64,000 nt of DNA. Source: Nitrospira sp. ND1 (GTDB lineage Bacteria; Nitrospirota; Nitrospiria; Nitrospirales; Nitrospiraceae). A model generated the notes under the pieces. The model ran no database searches, was not told where the DNA came from, and saw nothing but the letters and a program-made list of their open reading frames with translations. The first letter of the stretch is position 1. Every line of letters begins with the position of its first letter. Of the stretch, positions 7,776 through 17,199 are shown in pieces. The stretch spans positions 1,759,089 through 1,823,088 of the forward strand of contig NZ_FWEX01000006.1 of NCBI RefSeq assembly GCF_900170025.1, read 5' to 3'. A program made the translations under genes and the position numbers.

Positions 7776-10484
7776 ATGGGTTTGAAACCAGCAACCAATC
7801 CAGACGTCGAAGCGGCCACGATCGAACTGTCGATCGACGGACGGACGGTATCGGCCAAAGATGGCGTCTCGCTGTACGATGTCATTGCCAGCACGGGCAA
7901 GATTATTCCTGCCATGTGTTATCACTATACCTTTGATCCCTTCGGATCCTGCGGTATGTGCCTGGTCATGCAGGAAGGCAAGAAGGCCCCGGTCCGTTCC
8001 TGCACTGCCAAGGCGGCAGCCGGTATGGTGATCCGCACTGACGGCGACGACCTCTTCGCGGCACGAAAGAAAGCCGTCGAAAAACATCTCTCGGTTCACC
8101 CGCTGGACTGCCCGGTCTGCGACGCAGACGGGCATTGCGAGCTCCAGGACATGGCCTTCCAGCATGGTGTGACCAATCTCGCCAATGCGAAGCAAAAGTT
8201 CATTCCTGAAGACACGCGGAGTCTCGTCCTCGACTTCAACATGAATCGCTGCATCGCTTGCGCGGAATGCATCAACGTCTGCAAAGACGTGCTGATGATC
8301 GACGCGTTGCAATTCATGAAGAAGGGCGGATTCAACCAGGTCGTGGCGAAAGGGGACCAACCCCTTGCCTGTGAATTCTGCGGAGACTGCCTGGCTGTCT
8401 GTCCGGTCGGCGCGATCACGAACAAATATTCCAAGTACCTGTACAAGCCCTGGCAGATGAAAAAAACCACCACCACCTGCAACTATTGTGGTGATGGCTG
8501 CCAGATGCATCTCGAAACCAAAGACACCGAAGTCGTCCGCGTGACTTCCCCGCTCTCCTGGAAAAATAAGTGGGGCGACCGGACTGAAACTGCCAAGGGA
8601 CACGGTGGACTCTGCGTTCGCGGCCGATTCGGATTCCAGTACATCGACAGTGAACAACGCCTTCGGCAGCCTCTCGTCCGCACGGGCGAGACGCTGACGG
8701 AAACGCCGTGGCTCGACACCATGCAAACTGTGATCGATCGATTGTCCGACATTCATCGGAAGCACGGACCGGAGTCGATCGCCGGGCTGATTACCGCGCG
8801 CTGCACGAACGAAGAATTGTATCTGTTCCAGAAACTCATGCGCGCCGGGCTAAGAACCAACCAGCTCGACAGCAGTGCCCGCTACGGCCACCTCAACTAT
8901 GTTCATGCCGTACGTCATGCCGTCGGCGTCGGCCGTCCGCTCAACGACTGGGAAGATTTGACCAAAGCCAAAGCCATCTTGGTCATCGGCTCGAATATCA
9001 CGGAAACTAACCCGCTGACGGCTGTCCGCATCAAGGAAGCCATCCGCGTGTATCACTCCCAGGTCATCGTCGTCGACTCTGCCAACACCAACATCGCGCA
9101 ACTAGCTTCGCATCCGCTTTTGGTCAAGCCAGGCAGCGAATCGTTCTTGATCGATGGGCTGGTGAAATCGGTGATCGAACAGGATCTGATCGATGAAGCC
9201 AGCACCACTCGGCACCCGCAGGCTTTTTCCGCATTGAAGCAAGCCCTGGCACAGGTCTCCCTCGAACAGGTCTCCGCACAGACCGGCATCGCAGTCGAGC
9301 AGATCCGGGAAATCGCCGCCATTTTTGCTGAAGCCCCGCGCGCCATTGCGTTGTGTGCCGAAGGCATCGTCCGGCAGCCGAACGGTTACCAGAACGTTCT
9401 CAAGCTGATTGATCTCGCCTGGGTGACGGGCAAGTTAGGTCAACCCGGATGCGGCGTGACCACGGTCACAGAAGAAATCAATGAGCAGGGTGCAGTGGAT
9501 ATGGGCGTCGCACCGGAATTCCTCCCCGGGCAGGCACGATTCGATGATCCAGGGGCAAGGGAACGCTTCGAGAAAGCTTGGGACGTGACCCTTCCTGCCA
9601 GCGGAAGCGGCGCTAATTTCCTGGAAATTCTCGCCCGTATTCGAAACGGCCAGATCAAGGCGTTGTATGTCATCGGAGAGAATCCCCTGGCCACTTTGCC
9701 CGCCTCCATGGATGTGAACGGGACGCTCGAGAAGCTCCAACTGCTCATCGTTCAAGACCCCTTCCTCACAGAGACAGGGCAAATGGCGCATGTCGTCCTC
9801 CCGGCTGCCACCTACGCGGAAAAGGACGGCACCTTCACCAATCTGGAGGGCAAAGTGCTCCGTGTGCGTCAGGCAGTTGATCAGGTCGGGGAAAGCCTGC
9901 CGGACTGGCATATCATGACGGCGCTGGCCAACGGTTTGGGATATGACTGGACCTATGAATCGCCGCAAGACGTGCAGAATGAAATCATGAAGCTGTTACC
10001 GGGCTACTACAATCTCGGCCAGCCTCGCCGCGTCTCGCCATCGGCCGATGCCTATTTGTCGAACGGCTATGAGGCTGAAGTCGCGAGCCGGTATCACCGC
10101 CAGACAGCACAATCAACGTCCAGCGACGACACGCAGCCCTTTACCTTACTGACCGGACAAGTGCTCTATCATTCCGGGAAAATGTCCACGCATGCATCGG
10201 GGCTCATCAATATCGAACCGAACAACGGGCGTATACGAATGAATCCAGCCGATGTGGAACGGCTCGGACTGAACGATCAATCCACCATTCGCCTCACCTC
10301 GCGGCAAGGTTCCGTGCAAGCCGGCGTAAAAGCCGATCCCGATATCCAACCCGGATCGTGCTTCTTCCCCGAGCATTTTAATGAGCCGGCCGTGAAGGAC
10401 CTGATGGCCGTAGAGGTGGACGCAGTCACGGGAGTTCCGTACTTCAAATCCACGCGTGTAAAGATTGAAAAGGTTGGTGCGTAA
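7776..10484 (+). CDS. nuoG: Complex I subunit NuoG (75 kDa, iron-sulfur and molybdopterin-fold)
   Basis: 902-residue electron-wiring subunit. In order: an N-terminal 2Fe-2S ferredoxin domain (CYHYTFDPFGSCGMC, then RSC); the His/Cys cluster HPLDCPVCDADGHC; two 4Fe-4S ferredoxin motifs (CIACAECINVC and CEFCGDCLAVCPVGA); and a molybdopterin-oxidoreductase-like region that begins with its own cluster (CNYCGDGC, GGLCVRG). The start has a good Shine-Dalgarno (GAGGTAA). With no NuoE/NuoF in the operon, electrons may enter directly through these ferredoxin-like domains, for example from or to ferredoxin. That is an inference. Confidence 0.95.
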   Translation: MGLKPATNPDVEAATIELSIDGRTVSAKDGVSLYDVIASTGKIIPAMCYHYTFDPFGSCGMCLVMQEGKKAPVRSCTAKAAAGMVIRTDGDDLFAARKKAVEKHLSVHPLDCPVCDADGHCELQDMAFQHGVTNLANAKQKFIPEDTRSLVLDFNMNRCIACAECINVCKDVLMIDALQFMKKGGFNQVVAKGDQPLACEFCGDCLAVCPVGAITNKYSKYLYKPWQMKKTTTTCNYCGDGCQMHLETKDTEVVRVTSPLSWKNKWGDRTETAKGHGGLCVRGRFGFQYIDSEQRLRQPLVRTGETLTETPWLDTMQTVIDRLSDIHRKHGPESIAGLITARCTNEELYLFQKLMRAGLRTNQLDSSARYGHLNYVHAVRHAVGVGRPLNDWEDLTKAKAILVIGSNITETNPLTAVRIKEAIRVYHSQVIVVDSANTNIAQLASHPLLVKPGSESFLIDGLVKSVIEQDLIDEASTTRHPQAFSALKQALAQVSLEQVSAQTGIAVEQIREIAAIFAEAPRAIALCAEGIVRQPNGYQNVLKLIDLAWVTGKLGQPGCGVTTVTEEINEQGAVDMGVAPEFLPGQARFDDPGARERFEKAWDVTLPASGSGANFLEILARIRNGQIKALYVIGENPLATLPASMDVNGTLEKLQLLIVQDPFLTETGQMAHVVLPAATYAEKDGTFTNLEGKVLRVRQAVDQVGESLPDWHIMTALANGLGYDWTYESPQDVQNEIMKLLPGYYNLGQPRRVSPSADAYLSNGYEAEVASRYHRQTAQSTSSDDTQPFTLLTGQVLYHSGKMSTHASGLINIEPNNGRIRMNPADVERLGLNDQSTIRLTSRQGSVQAGVKADPDIQPGSCFFPEHFNEPAVKDLMAVEVDAVTGVPYFKSTRVKIEKVGA

Positions 10485-10528
10485 GAGTAAGCTCGCTCGT
10501 CTTTTTGATGTCGACAGAGGTGGTGAGA

Positions 10529-11116
10529 ATGAGTGTCGGGGCCTTGACCAAGAAAATTCTTCAGGCGGCGTTGTTCTACGAAATTTGGGACGCCATGAAG
10601 GTGACCTTCAAGCATATGTTTCATCGCCCCATCACCTTCCAATACCCGCGCGAACAACGCACCATCCCCGACGGTCACCGCGGCGCATTAGGGCTGCTTC
10701 GTTATGGAGACGGCCGGGACCGCTGCGTGGGATGCGACCTTTGCGAAGCGGCATGTCCGTCCCGTTGTATCAAAGTCATCAGCCAGGAAGACCCAGAACG
10801 TCCCTTGCAGCGCTTTGCCAGCGAGTTCTACATCGACATCACCAAGTGCGTGTTTTGCGGTTATTGTGTCGAGGCATGCCCTGTCAACGCGCTCGCGATG
10901 ACCAAGATGTACGAATACTCGACCCACGACAAGCGCACCCTCCTCTTCGACAAGAAAAGGCTCTACGAGGTCGGCGAACGTCACCTCGAGGACGCCAAAA
11001 AATATCTGTACGCCCATAACCAAGAAAAGAATTCGGACGAGAGCCGGGAATATCGTTATTACTTTCCGCAGTCGGTTCTCAAACCCACACAGTCACAACC
11101 CAAACATTTGAGCTGA
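10529..11116 (+). CDS. nuoI: Complex I subunit NuoI (2x 4Fe-4S)
   Basis: Ferredoxin-type subunit linking NuoG to NuoB. Two 4Fe-4S motifs are visible: CVGCDLCEAACPSRC and CVFCGYCVEACPVNA. I prefer the ATG at 10529, where GAGGTGG lies 5 bases upstream, over the in-frame ATG at 10508 and TTG at 10505, which have no ribosome site. Only 44 bases separate it from nuoG, so nuoH, normally found between them, is missing. Confidence 0.95.
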   Translation: MSVGALTKKILQAALFYEIWDAMKVTFKHMFHRPITFQYPREQRTIPDGHRGALGLLRYGDGRDRCVGCDLCEAACPSRCIKVISQEDPERPLQRFASEFYIDITKCVFCGYCVEACPVNALAMTKMYEYSTHDKRTLLFDKKRLYEVGERHLEDAKKYLYAHNQEKNSDESREYRYYFPQSVLKPTQSQPKHLS

Positions 11117-11126
11117 TCGTACCGTT

Positions 11127-11651
11127 ATGGCCTTCCTGTTTTTCGCGTATTTCGCAGTGGTAAGTATTGTCGCCGGCATTCTGACCGTCGCGCTGAAGAA
11201 TCCGGTGCAATGCGGTCTGGCGCTCCTGGCCCTGCTCCTTCACGTCTCAGGCCTCTTCGTCATGCTGAACGCCGAATTTTTGTGGGCGGTCCAAGTGATC
11301 GTCTACGCCGGGGCCATTTTGGTCCTCTATTTGTTCGTCCTTATGTTGCTGAACCTCAAAACCGACGACCGCTATTTCCACGCCAAGGCTCCTTATCTTC
11401 TCGCACCAGCGGCCATCGGTTTGGCCTACCTCCTGTTCTTGTTGGTGAGATCCCCGTTCGGCGGCTCCAGGGGCGATGCCTCACCGGCGGCGATCTTGCT
11501 GAACGGAGATGCTCATGCCATCGGCATCAAGATGTTCAGCGAGTATTTGCTGCAATTTGAAATCATCGGGGTGTTCCTGACAGGAGCCATCGTCGGCGCG
11601 ATCGTCCTCGCAAAGACCCCCAAGTCGATCGAAACGAGGCGCGACGCATGA
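11127..11651 (+). CDS. nuoJ: Complex I subunit NuoJ
   Basis: 174-residue membrane subunit with five predicted helices. The conserved helix that contains the pi-bulge region reads WAVQVIVYAGAILVLYLFVLMLLNL. The stop overlaps the nuoK start by 4 bases (ATGA). Confidence 0.96.
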   Translation: MAFLFFAYFAVVSIVAGILTVALKNPVQCGLALLALLLHVSGLFVMLNAEFLWAVQVIVYAGAILVLYLFVLMLLNLKTDDRYFHAKAPYLLAPAAIGLAYLLFLLVRSPFGGSRGDASPAAILLNGDAHAIGIKMFSEYLLQFEIIGVFLTGAIVGAIVLAKTPKSIETRRDA

Positions 11652-11950
11652 TTCCCTTGTCCGCCTATGTGGCTGTAAGTGCCGTGTTGTTTGCGACGGG
11701 GTTGCTCGGCGTCCTGATCCGTCGCAATTTTATTATTGTGCTGATGTCGGTCGAAATCATGCTGAACGCGGCCACCATCAACCTGGTCGCCTTCTCCCAT
11801 TACTTGGAAGCCATGCAGGGACAAATCGTGGCCCTCTTCATTATCGCCATTGCAGCGGGGGAAGCGGCTATCGGGCTCGCCATCATCATCGTGGTGTTCC
11901 GCGGCAAGATTTCAACCAACGTCGACGAAATGAATTTGTTGAAGTGGTAA
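11648..11950 (+). CDS. nuoK: Complex I subunit NuoK
   Basis: 100-residue, three-helix membrane subunit. The channel glutamates are visible in MSVEIMLNAATINLVAF and AAGEAAIGLAIIIVVFR. Its length matches the family exactly. Confidence 0.97.
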   Translation: MIPLSAYVAVSAVLFATGLLGVLIRRNFIIVLMSVEIMLNAATINLVAFSHYLEAMQGQIVALFIIAIAAGEAAIGLAIIIVVFRGKISTNVDEMNLLKW

Positions 11951-11951
11951 C

Positions 11952-13955
11952 GTGTCCGACTCTATTGATCTGATCGTCAAACTGATTCCTCTGTTCCCGC
12001 TGATGGCCGTCATTGTGAACGGCCTCTTCGGGCATCGGTATTCTCACGACCTAGCTCACCGGTTCGCGTGGGGATCGGTCCTCATGTCTTTCCTCTGTGT
12101 GCTGGCCGTCTTCACGGAGACCCTGCGTACAGGCGCGGCTCGTGAAGTGGTCGCCTACAAATGGATTTTCGGCGGCGACCTCACAATCAATCTCGCCTAT
12201 TTGATCGATCCTTTGACCTGCATCATGCTGCTGGTCATCACCGGAGTGGGATTCCTGATCCACGTCTACTCCGTGGGATACATGCACGGAGAATCCGGCT
12301 TCACGCGATTCTTTGTGTACATGAACCTCTTTATGGTTTCGATGCTCCTGTTGGTGATGGGCAATAACTACGTTGTCCTCTTTATCGGCTGGGAAGGCGT
12401 CGGACTCTGCTCCTATCTGTTGATCGGGTACTACTACGACAAGGTGTCCGCCGCCAAAGCGGCCACCAAAGCCTTTGTGGTCAATCGAATCGGTGATGCC
12501 GGATTTCTCCTCGCAATCTTCCTGGTGTTCGTGAACTTCCGAACCCTCGACTACACCCAGGTGATGCAGAACGCCGCACAGCTCTCGCCTGAAATGGCCA
12601 CTGCGATCGCACTCTGCCTCTTAATCGGCGCGGTCGGCAAATCGGCGCAGCTCCCGCTCTACACCTGGCTACCAGACGCCATGGAAGGGCCGACCCCGGT
12701 CAGTGCGCTCATCCATGCGGCCACCATGGTCACGGCAGGCGTCTATATGATCGTTCGCAATCATGCCATTTTCGATCTGTCGCCCACCGCCATGACGACC
12801 GTTGCCTGGATCGGCGGACTCACCGCGCTCTTCGCTGCTACAATCGGCCTGGTACAGACCGACATCAAGCGCGTTCTGGCCTATTCCACCGTCAGCCAGC
12901 TCGGGTACATGTTCCTCGGTTGTGGTCTCGGAGCGTATACGGCCGCGGTCTTCCATCTGATGACCCATGCGTTCTTTAAAGCGCTCTTGTTCTTGTCGGC
13001 CGGGTCCGTCATCCACGCATTGTCCGGCGAGCAGGATATCCGCAAAATGGGCGCGTTAAAGTCGAAGATCCCCTGGACCCATACACTCTTCCTGATCGGC
13101 ACGATAGCGATTGCCGGAATTCCGCCCTTGGCGGGCTTCTGGAGCAAAGACGAAATCATGGGCCATGCCTTCGTGCATCATCACTATGTGCTCTACGGCA
13201 TGGCAGCGGTCGGCGCATTCCTGACCTCGTTCTATATGTTCCGCCTGACCTATCTCACGTTCTATGGCACCTCGCGGCTGGATCACCACACCGCCGAACA
13301 CGTGCACGAATCCCCCATGGTGATGATCGGGCCCCTCGTCGTGCTGGCCACCCTCTCAGTCATTGGCGGGTTCCCCGGTGTTCCGCCTGAAAACGGCTGG
13401 TTCCACCACTTCCTGCACTCAGTCGCAGGTGCGGCCGGGGAGGAGCACGCCACCGCGCCCGCGCTGATGCTCGGGCTGATGGGCACGGCCACCGTCATTG
13501 CGCTCCTGGGCTGGGGACTGGCGCATTACTTTTACAGCGGGCCTTCCTCCGCAGCAGATGCGCTCGCCGCACGGATGCCGGGCGTGTATACAACCCTGCT
13601 GAACAAGTACTTTGTCGACGAACTGTACGACCGGCTGTTCGTGGAACCGACCAAGCAGATCGGGAGACTTTGCGACTGGTTTGACCGGACCATCATCGAC
13701 GGCCTCGTCCGATCTATCGATCGGGGGACAGACGCCAGTTCGGCGGCCATCACCTGGACCGAAAAACATGTGGTCTATGCCGGCTTGAACATCATCGGCT
13801 ATGCGAACCACCGCTTGGCCCGCTCGTGGCGGCGGCTTCAGACCGGCATGGTCCATCAGTACGCGGCTATCATTGTGGCGGGACTTTTTATTCTCGTGCA
13901 CCTCATTCTTTTGATTTGGACCGGAAGCGGTTCCAACGGCTATTTATCACGCTGA
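11952..13955 (+). CDS. nuoL: Complex I subunit NuoL (antiporter-like, GTG start)
   Basis: 667-residue distal antiporter-like subunit, about 50 residues longer than E. coli NuoL. Signatures are GWEGVGLCSYLLIGYYYDK, LPLYTWLPDAMEGPTPVSALIHAATMVTAGVYMI (channel Lys/His region), KRVLAYSTVSQLGYM and HAFFKALLFLSAGSVIH. The C-terminal lateral helix and anchor follow (FVDELYDRLFVEPTKQIGRL to the end). The start is a GTG directly after the nuoK stop. A longer lateral helix would be needed to clamp one extra NuoM, which fits the tandem nuoM genes downstream. I could not measure the helix itself. Confidence 0.95.
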   Translation: MSDSIDLIVKLIPLFPLMAVIVNGLFGHRYSHDLAHRFAWGSVLMSFLCVLAVFTETLRTGAAREVVAYKWIFGGDLTINLAYLIDPLTCIMLLVITGVGFLIHVYSVGYMHGESGFTRFFVYMNLFMVSMLLLVMGNNYVVLFIGWEGVGLCSYLLIGYYYDKVSAAKAATKAFVVNRIGDAGFLLAIFLVFVNFRTLDYTQVMQNAAQLSPEMATAIALCLLIGAVGKSAQLPLYTWLPDAMEGPTPVSALIHAATMVTAGVYMIVRNHAIFDLSPTAMTTVAWIGGLTALFAATIGLVQTDIKRVLAYSTVSQLGYMFLGCGLGAYTAAVFHLMTHAFFKALLFLSAGSVIHALSGEQDIRKMGALKSKIPWTHTLFLIGTIAIAGIPPLAGFWSKDEIMGHAFVHHHYVLYGMAAVGAFLTSFYMFRLTYLTFYGTSRLDHHTAEHVHESPMVMIGPLVVLATLSVIGGFPGVPPENGWFHHFLHSVAGAAGEEHATAPALMLGLMGTATVIALLGWGLAHYFYSGPSSAADALAARMPGVYTTLLNKYFVDELYDRLFVEPTKQIGRLCDWFDRTIIDGLVRSIDRGTDASSAAITWTEKHVVYAGLNIIGYANHRLARSWRRLQTGMVHQYAAIIVAGLFILVHLILLIWTGSGSNGYLSR

Positions 13956-13979
13956 CGCAGCAGAATTTCTGGACACACG

Positions 13980-15539
13980 ATGCTTGAAGAGTTCAGTTTT
14001 GGCTTCCCGATCCTCTCGTATCTGATCTTCCTCCCGCTCGCCGGCGCGGCGGTGCTCTGGTTGATCGAAGACGAAGATCTCCTCAAGACGACGACATTGG
14101 GTATCACCCTGGTGGAACTGGCCCTGGCCTGCCTGGTGCTGGTGCGCTTCGTGCCGGATTCCGCTGCGATGCAATTCGCCGAGCATGCGCGCTGGATGCC
14201 GGCGCTCGGCATCGGCTACCATCTCGCCGTCGACGGCATCAGCGTGCTCTTTGTAGGGCTGACTGCGTTTCTCACCGTGCTGGTCGTCATCTATTCCTGG
14301 GATACCGTACGCAATCAGGTCCGCCTGTACTTCATGGCGCTCTTGGCCCTAGAGACCACCACCATGGGTATCTTTGCCTCGATCGACCTGATTCTGTTCT
14401 TCGTCTTCTGGGAACTCATGCTCATCCCGAGCTACTTCCTGATCAAATTGTGGGGCGGAGGAGCAGAGCGCCATTACGCAGCCCTCAAGTATGTGCTCTA
14501 CACACTCCTGGGCAGCGTCTTCATGCTGGTCGGCATCGCCTTGCTGGACATCAACTATCACCAGTGGGCCGTGACTCACCACCTCGACCACGTCTACTCA
14601 TTCGACCTGCTGGAGTTACTCTCGGTCCCGATCCCGCTCTCCCAGCAGATTTTGATCTTCTGGCTGATGTTCATGGGATTCGCCTTCAAAGCGCCGGTGT
14701 TCCCATTTCACACCTGGCTCCCTGATGCCCTCGTTGAAGGACCCATCGGTATGGCCGTCATGTTAGCCGGGATGAAATTGGGTACCTATGGCTTCCTTCG
14801 TTTTACCTTCCCGTTACTTCCCGATGCATCGAAAAGCGAAGGCGTCGTCTCGATCGTCATGGTCCTGGCCCTCGCGGCAATTCTGTACGGAGCGGTGGTG
14901 GCGCTCGTTCAATCGGACTTCAAGCGCCTCCTCGCATTCAGCAGCATCAGCCACCTTGGGTTTGTGGTGGTCGGGCTCTTTGCTCTGAATTTCCAGGGCT
15001 TGCAGGGGAGCCTCCTGACCATGATCAACCTCGGTTTCAGCACCGCCGGCCTCTTCTTCATGGCAGGCTTCTTATCCACCAGACAACAGAGTTCCCAATT
15101 GTCCTCCTTCGGAGGATTCGCGAAACAGGTACCGCTGCTGGCCTCGTTCCTCCTGTTGATCGGTATGGCCTCCATCGGACTGCCTGGGACCAATGGTTTT
15201 GTGGGTGAGTTTCTGATCCTCCTCGGCGCCTTCAAAGCCAAATGGTGGTATGGCGCCGTGGCGGTCACCGGCGTCATCTTCGGAGCGGCCTATTTCTTGT
15301 GGTATTACGAGCGAGCCATGCTCGGCCCGCTGAGCAAGAATATCTCCGCCACGATCAAGGACCTGCACATGCGGGAAATCACCATCGCACTCTCACTCTC
15401 GGTGATGATCTTGTGGATCGGCCTGTACCCGTCACCCTTCCTGAGAATGATGAATGGATCGATTCAAGCCCTCGTCGATCGTTTGGATCGTGCCAAAGTG
15501 GCCTCGGTAGACACTGTCATCCACGTGCCGGCTAAGTAG
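13980..15539 (+). CDS. nuoM: Complex I subunit NuoM, first copy
   Basis: 519-residue antiporter-like subunit. The helix 5 glutamate region is FFVFWELMLIPSYFLIKLWGG. The channel region reads FHTWLPDALVEGPIGMAVMLAGMKLGTYGFLRF, where the usual AGILLKTGAYG is shortened by a residue or two around the lysine. KRLLAFSSISHLGFVVVGLFA is also present. It is followed after 4 bases by a second, clearly different NuoM. Confidence 0.95.
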   Translation: MLEEFSFGFPILSYLIFLPLAGAAVLWLIEDEDLLKTTTLGITLVELALACLVLVRFVPDSAAMQFAEHARWMPALGIGYHLAVDGISVLFVGLTAFLTVLVVIYSWDTVRNQVRLYFMALLALETTTMGIFASIDLILFFVFWELMLIPSYFLIKLWGGGAERHYAALKYVLYTLLGSVFMLVGIALLDINYHQWAVTHHLDHVYSFDLLELLSVPIPLSQQILIFWLMFMGFAFKAPVFPFHTWLPDALVEGPIGMAVMLAGMKLGTYGFLRFTFPLLPDASKSEGVVSIVMVLALAAILYGAVVALVQSDFKRLLAFSSISHLGFVVVGLFALNFQGLQGSLLTMINLGFSTAGLFFMAGFLSTRQQSSQLSSFGGFAKQVPLLASFLLLIGMASIGLPGTNGFVGEFLILLGAFKAKWWYGAVAVTGVIFGAAYFLWYYERAMLGPLSKNISATIKDLHMREITIALSLSVMILWIGLYPSPFLRMMNGSIQALVDRLDRAKVASVDTVIHVPAK

Positions 15540-15543
15540 GACC

Positions 15544-17199
15544 ATGGCTGAATACACGCTGCTCATTATTTTGTTCGCGCCGTTTGTCGGGGCCCTGGCC
15601 CTGATCTTCGTCTCCAACCGCCAGCTCTCGCTGGTCCGCGGCATTGCAGCCGGCTCGGCCTTTGTCTCATTGATCGCTTCAGTCTATCTTTTCTATGCCT
15701 ACGATCCGTTGAAAGGCGGCTACCAATTTATCCAGCGGATTGAATGGTCACGACAGCTGGGGATCTCCCTTCATCTCGGGGTGGATGGAATCGGCACCCC
15801 GCTGGTCCTGGCCTCCGGCATCCTCCTCTTCGCCGGCATTTTCGTCTCCTGGCACATCAAAGACCGGGTCAAAGAGTTTTACATCTGGATTCTGATTCTT
15901 GCCGCGGCGACCATCGGCGTATTCATGTCCTTGGATTTGTTCTTCCTGTATTTCTTCTACGAAATGTCCGTGATCCCCATGTATCTCCTCTTGGGCATGT
16001 GGGGGAGCCACACGAAAAAGTATCTCGAGATGACGGACGCCGAAGGCCTCAAGCAGCGGGATTCCGTCGGCTTTATCTTCAATTTCGGCGCGAACAGCAA
16101 AGAATATGCGGCCATGAAGTTGGTCCTGTTTCTGTCTGCCTTCGCCGTCGCGGCATTGATGGGTATTCTCCTGATTTACAAGTTCTCAGGACTCAACACC
16201 TTCGATATTCTGGTGTTGCGCGAGCAGGCCCATTTCTCGGGGCCTCTGGCCACGCTGATCTGGCTGTTGATCTTTTTCGGCTTTGCGTCGATCGCTCCGA
16301 TCTGGCCGCTGCACTCCTGGTCTCCCGTCGGCCACGCGGCCGCCCCGGCGGCAACCAGCATGTTGCACGCAGGCGTGCTGATGAAATTGGGACATTTCTC
16401 GATTATCCGGGTCGCCTTCGAAATCCTGCCCGAGACCACCCGCGAACTCATGCCCATTGCCGCGGTGCTGTGCATCTTCAGCATCATCTACGGCGGGCTC
16501 GTCGCCTATTACGCAAAGGACACCAAATACGTCATCGGCTATTCCAGCTCCAGCCATATGGGCTACGTGTTCCTTGGCATGGCCGCCCTCGACTACATCA
16601 GCCTGAGCGGGGCCGTCATCTATATGTTCGCTCACGCTATGGCCACCGGGATGCTCTTCGCCATGGCCGGCTGGGTCTACGATCAAACCCACACCCGCGA
16701 CATTCCCTCGCTGGGAGGCCTCTCCAACCGGATGCCATTTATTTCCGCCGCCTTCGTCATCGGCTGCATGGCCTCGATCGGAATGCCCGGCACCGTGAAC
16801 TTTATCGCTGAAGTCATGATCATTGTCGGCAGTTGGAACAAATATCCCTTCCAGGTCGTCGTTGCCGTCCTCGGTATCGTGCTGACCATGGCCTATCTCT
16901 TCAAGATGATGCGCGGCCTGTTCTATGGATCCATGGCGGAGAAATACAGCCACTCACATGATGCCGTGACCGTCGTTGATCGTATGCCGCTGCTGATCAT
17001 GATCACCGTCAGCATCAGTTTTGGAATTTTCCCGGGGCACCTCTACTCCGTCGTCCGATCCGGGGTTGATCCCTTGATCGCTCGTATCACCAAGGTCGTC
17101 CCGGTTGCGGAGCACCCTATGAACCTTCCACATGCCACCTCGCCAACCATACCCACATCTGCTTCCCGTGAAGCACTTGCGAAGGTGACCCCGCGATGA
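15544..17199 (+). CDS. nuoM: Complex I subunit NuoM, second divergent copy
   Basis: 551-residue antiporter-like subunit. It has FYEMSVIPMYLLLGMWG (helix 5 glutamate) and a channel region with lysine, LHSWSPVGHAAAPAATSMLHAGVLMKLGHFSIIRV. An insertion of about 35 residues (SHTKKYLEMTDAEGLKQRD onward) is absent from the first copy. Identity between the copies looks low by eye, so this is not a recent duplication. Two NuoM proteins in one operon define the 2M complex I, proposed to pump extra protons and to help reduce low-potential acceptors in nitrite oxidisers. Confidence 0.94.
   Translation: MAEYTLLIILFAPFVGALALIFVSNRQLSLVRGIAAGSAFVSLIASVYLFYAYDPLKGGYQFIQRIEWSRQLGISLHLGVDGIGTPLVLASGILLFAGIFVSWHIKDRVKEFYIWILILAAATIGVFMSLDLFFLYFFYEMSVIPMYLLLGMWGSHTKKYLEMTDAEGLKQRDSVGFIFNFGANSKEYAAMKLVLFLSAFAVAALMGILLIYKFSGLNTFDILVLREQAHFSGPLATLIWLLIFFGFASIAPIWPLHSWSPVGHAAAPAATSMLHAGVLMKLGHFSIIRVAFEILPETTRELMPIAAVLCIFSIIYGGLVAYYAKDTKYVIGYSSSSHMGYVFLGMAALDYISLSGAVIYMFAHAMATGMLFAMAGWVYDQTHTRDIPSLGGLSNRMPFISAAFVIGCMASIGMPGTVNFIAEVMIIVGSWNKYPFQVVVAVLGIVLTMAYLFKMMRGLFYGSMAEKYSHSHDAVTVVDRMPLLIMITVSISFGIFPGHLYSVVRSGVDPLIARITKVVPVAEHPMNLPHATSPTIPTSASREALAKVTPR

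Noticed and set aside
15744-16811. 355-codon frame overlapping the second nuoM
   Set aside because: Out-of-frame reading of a GC-rich gene with clear complex I signatures in the main frame.
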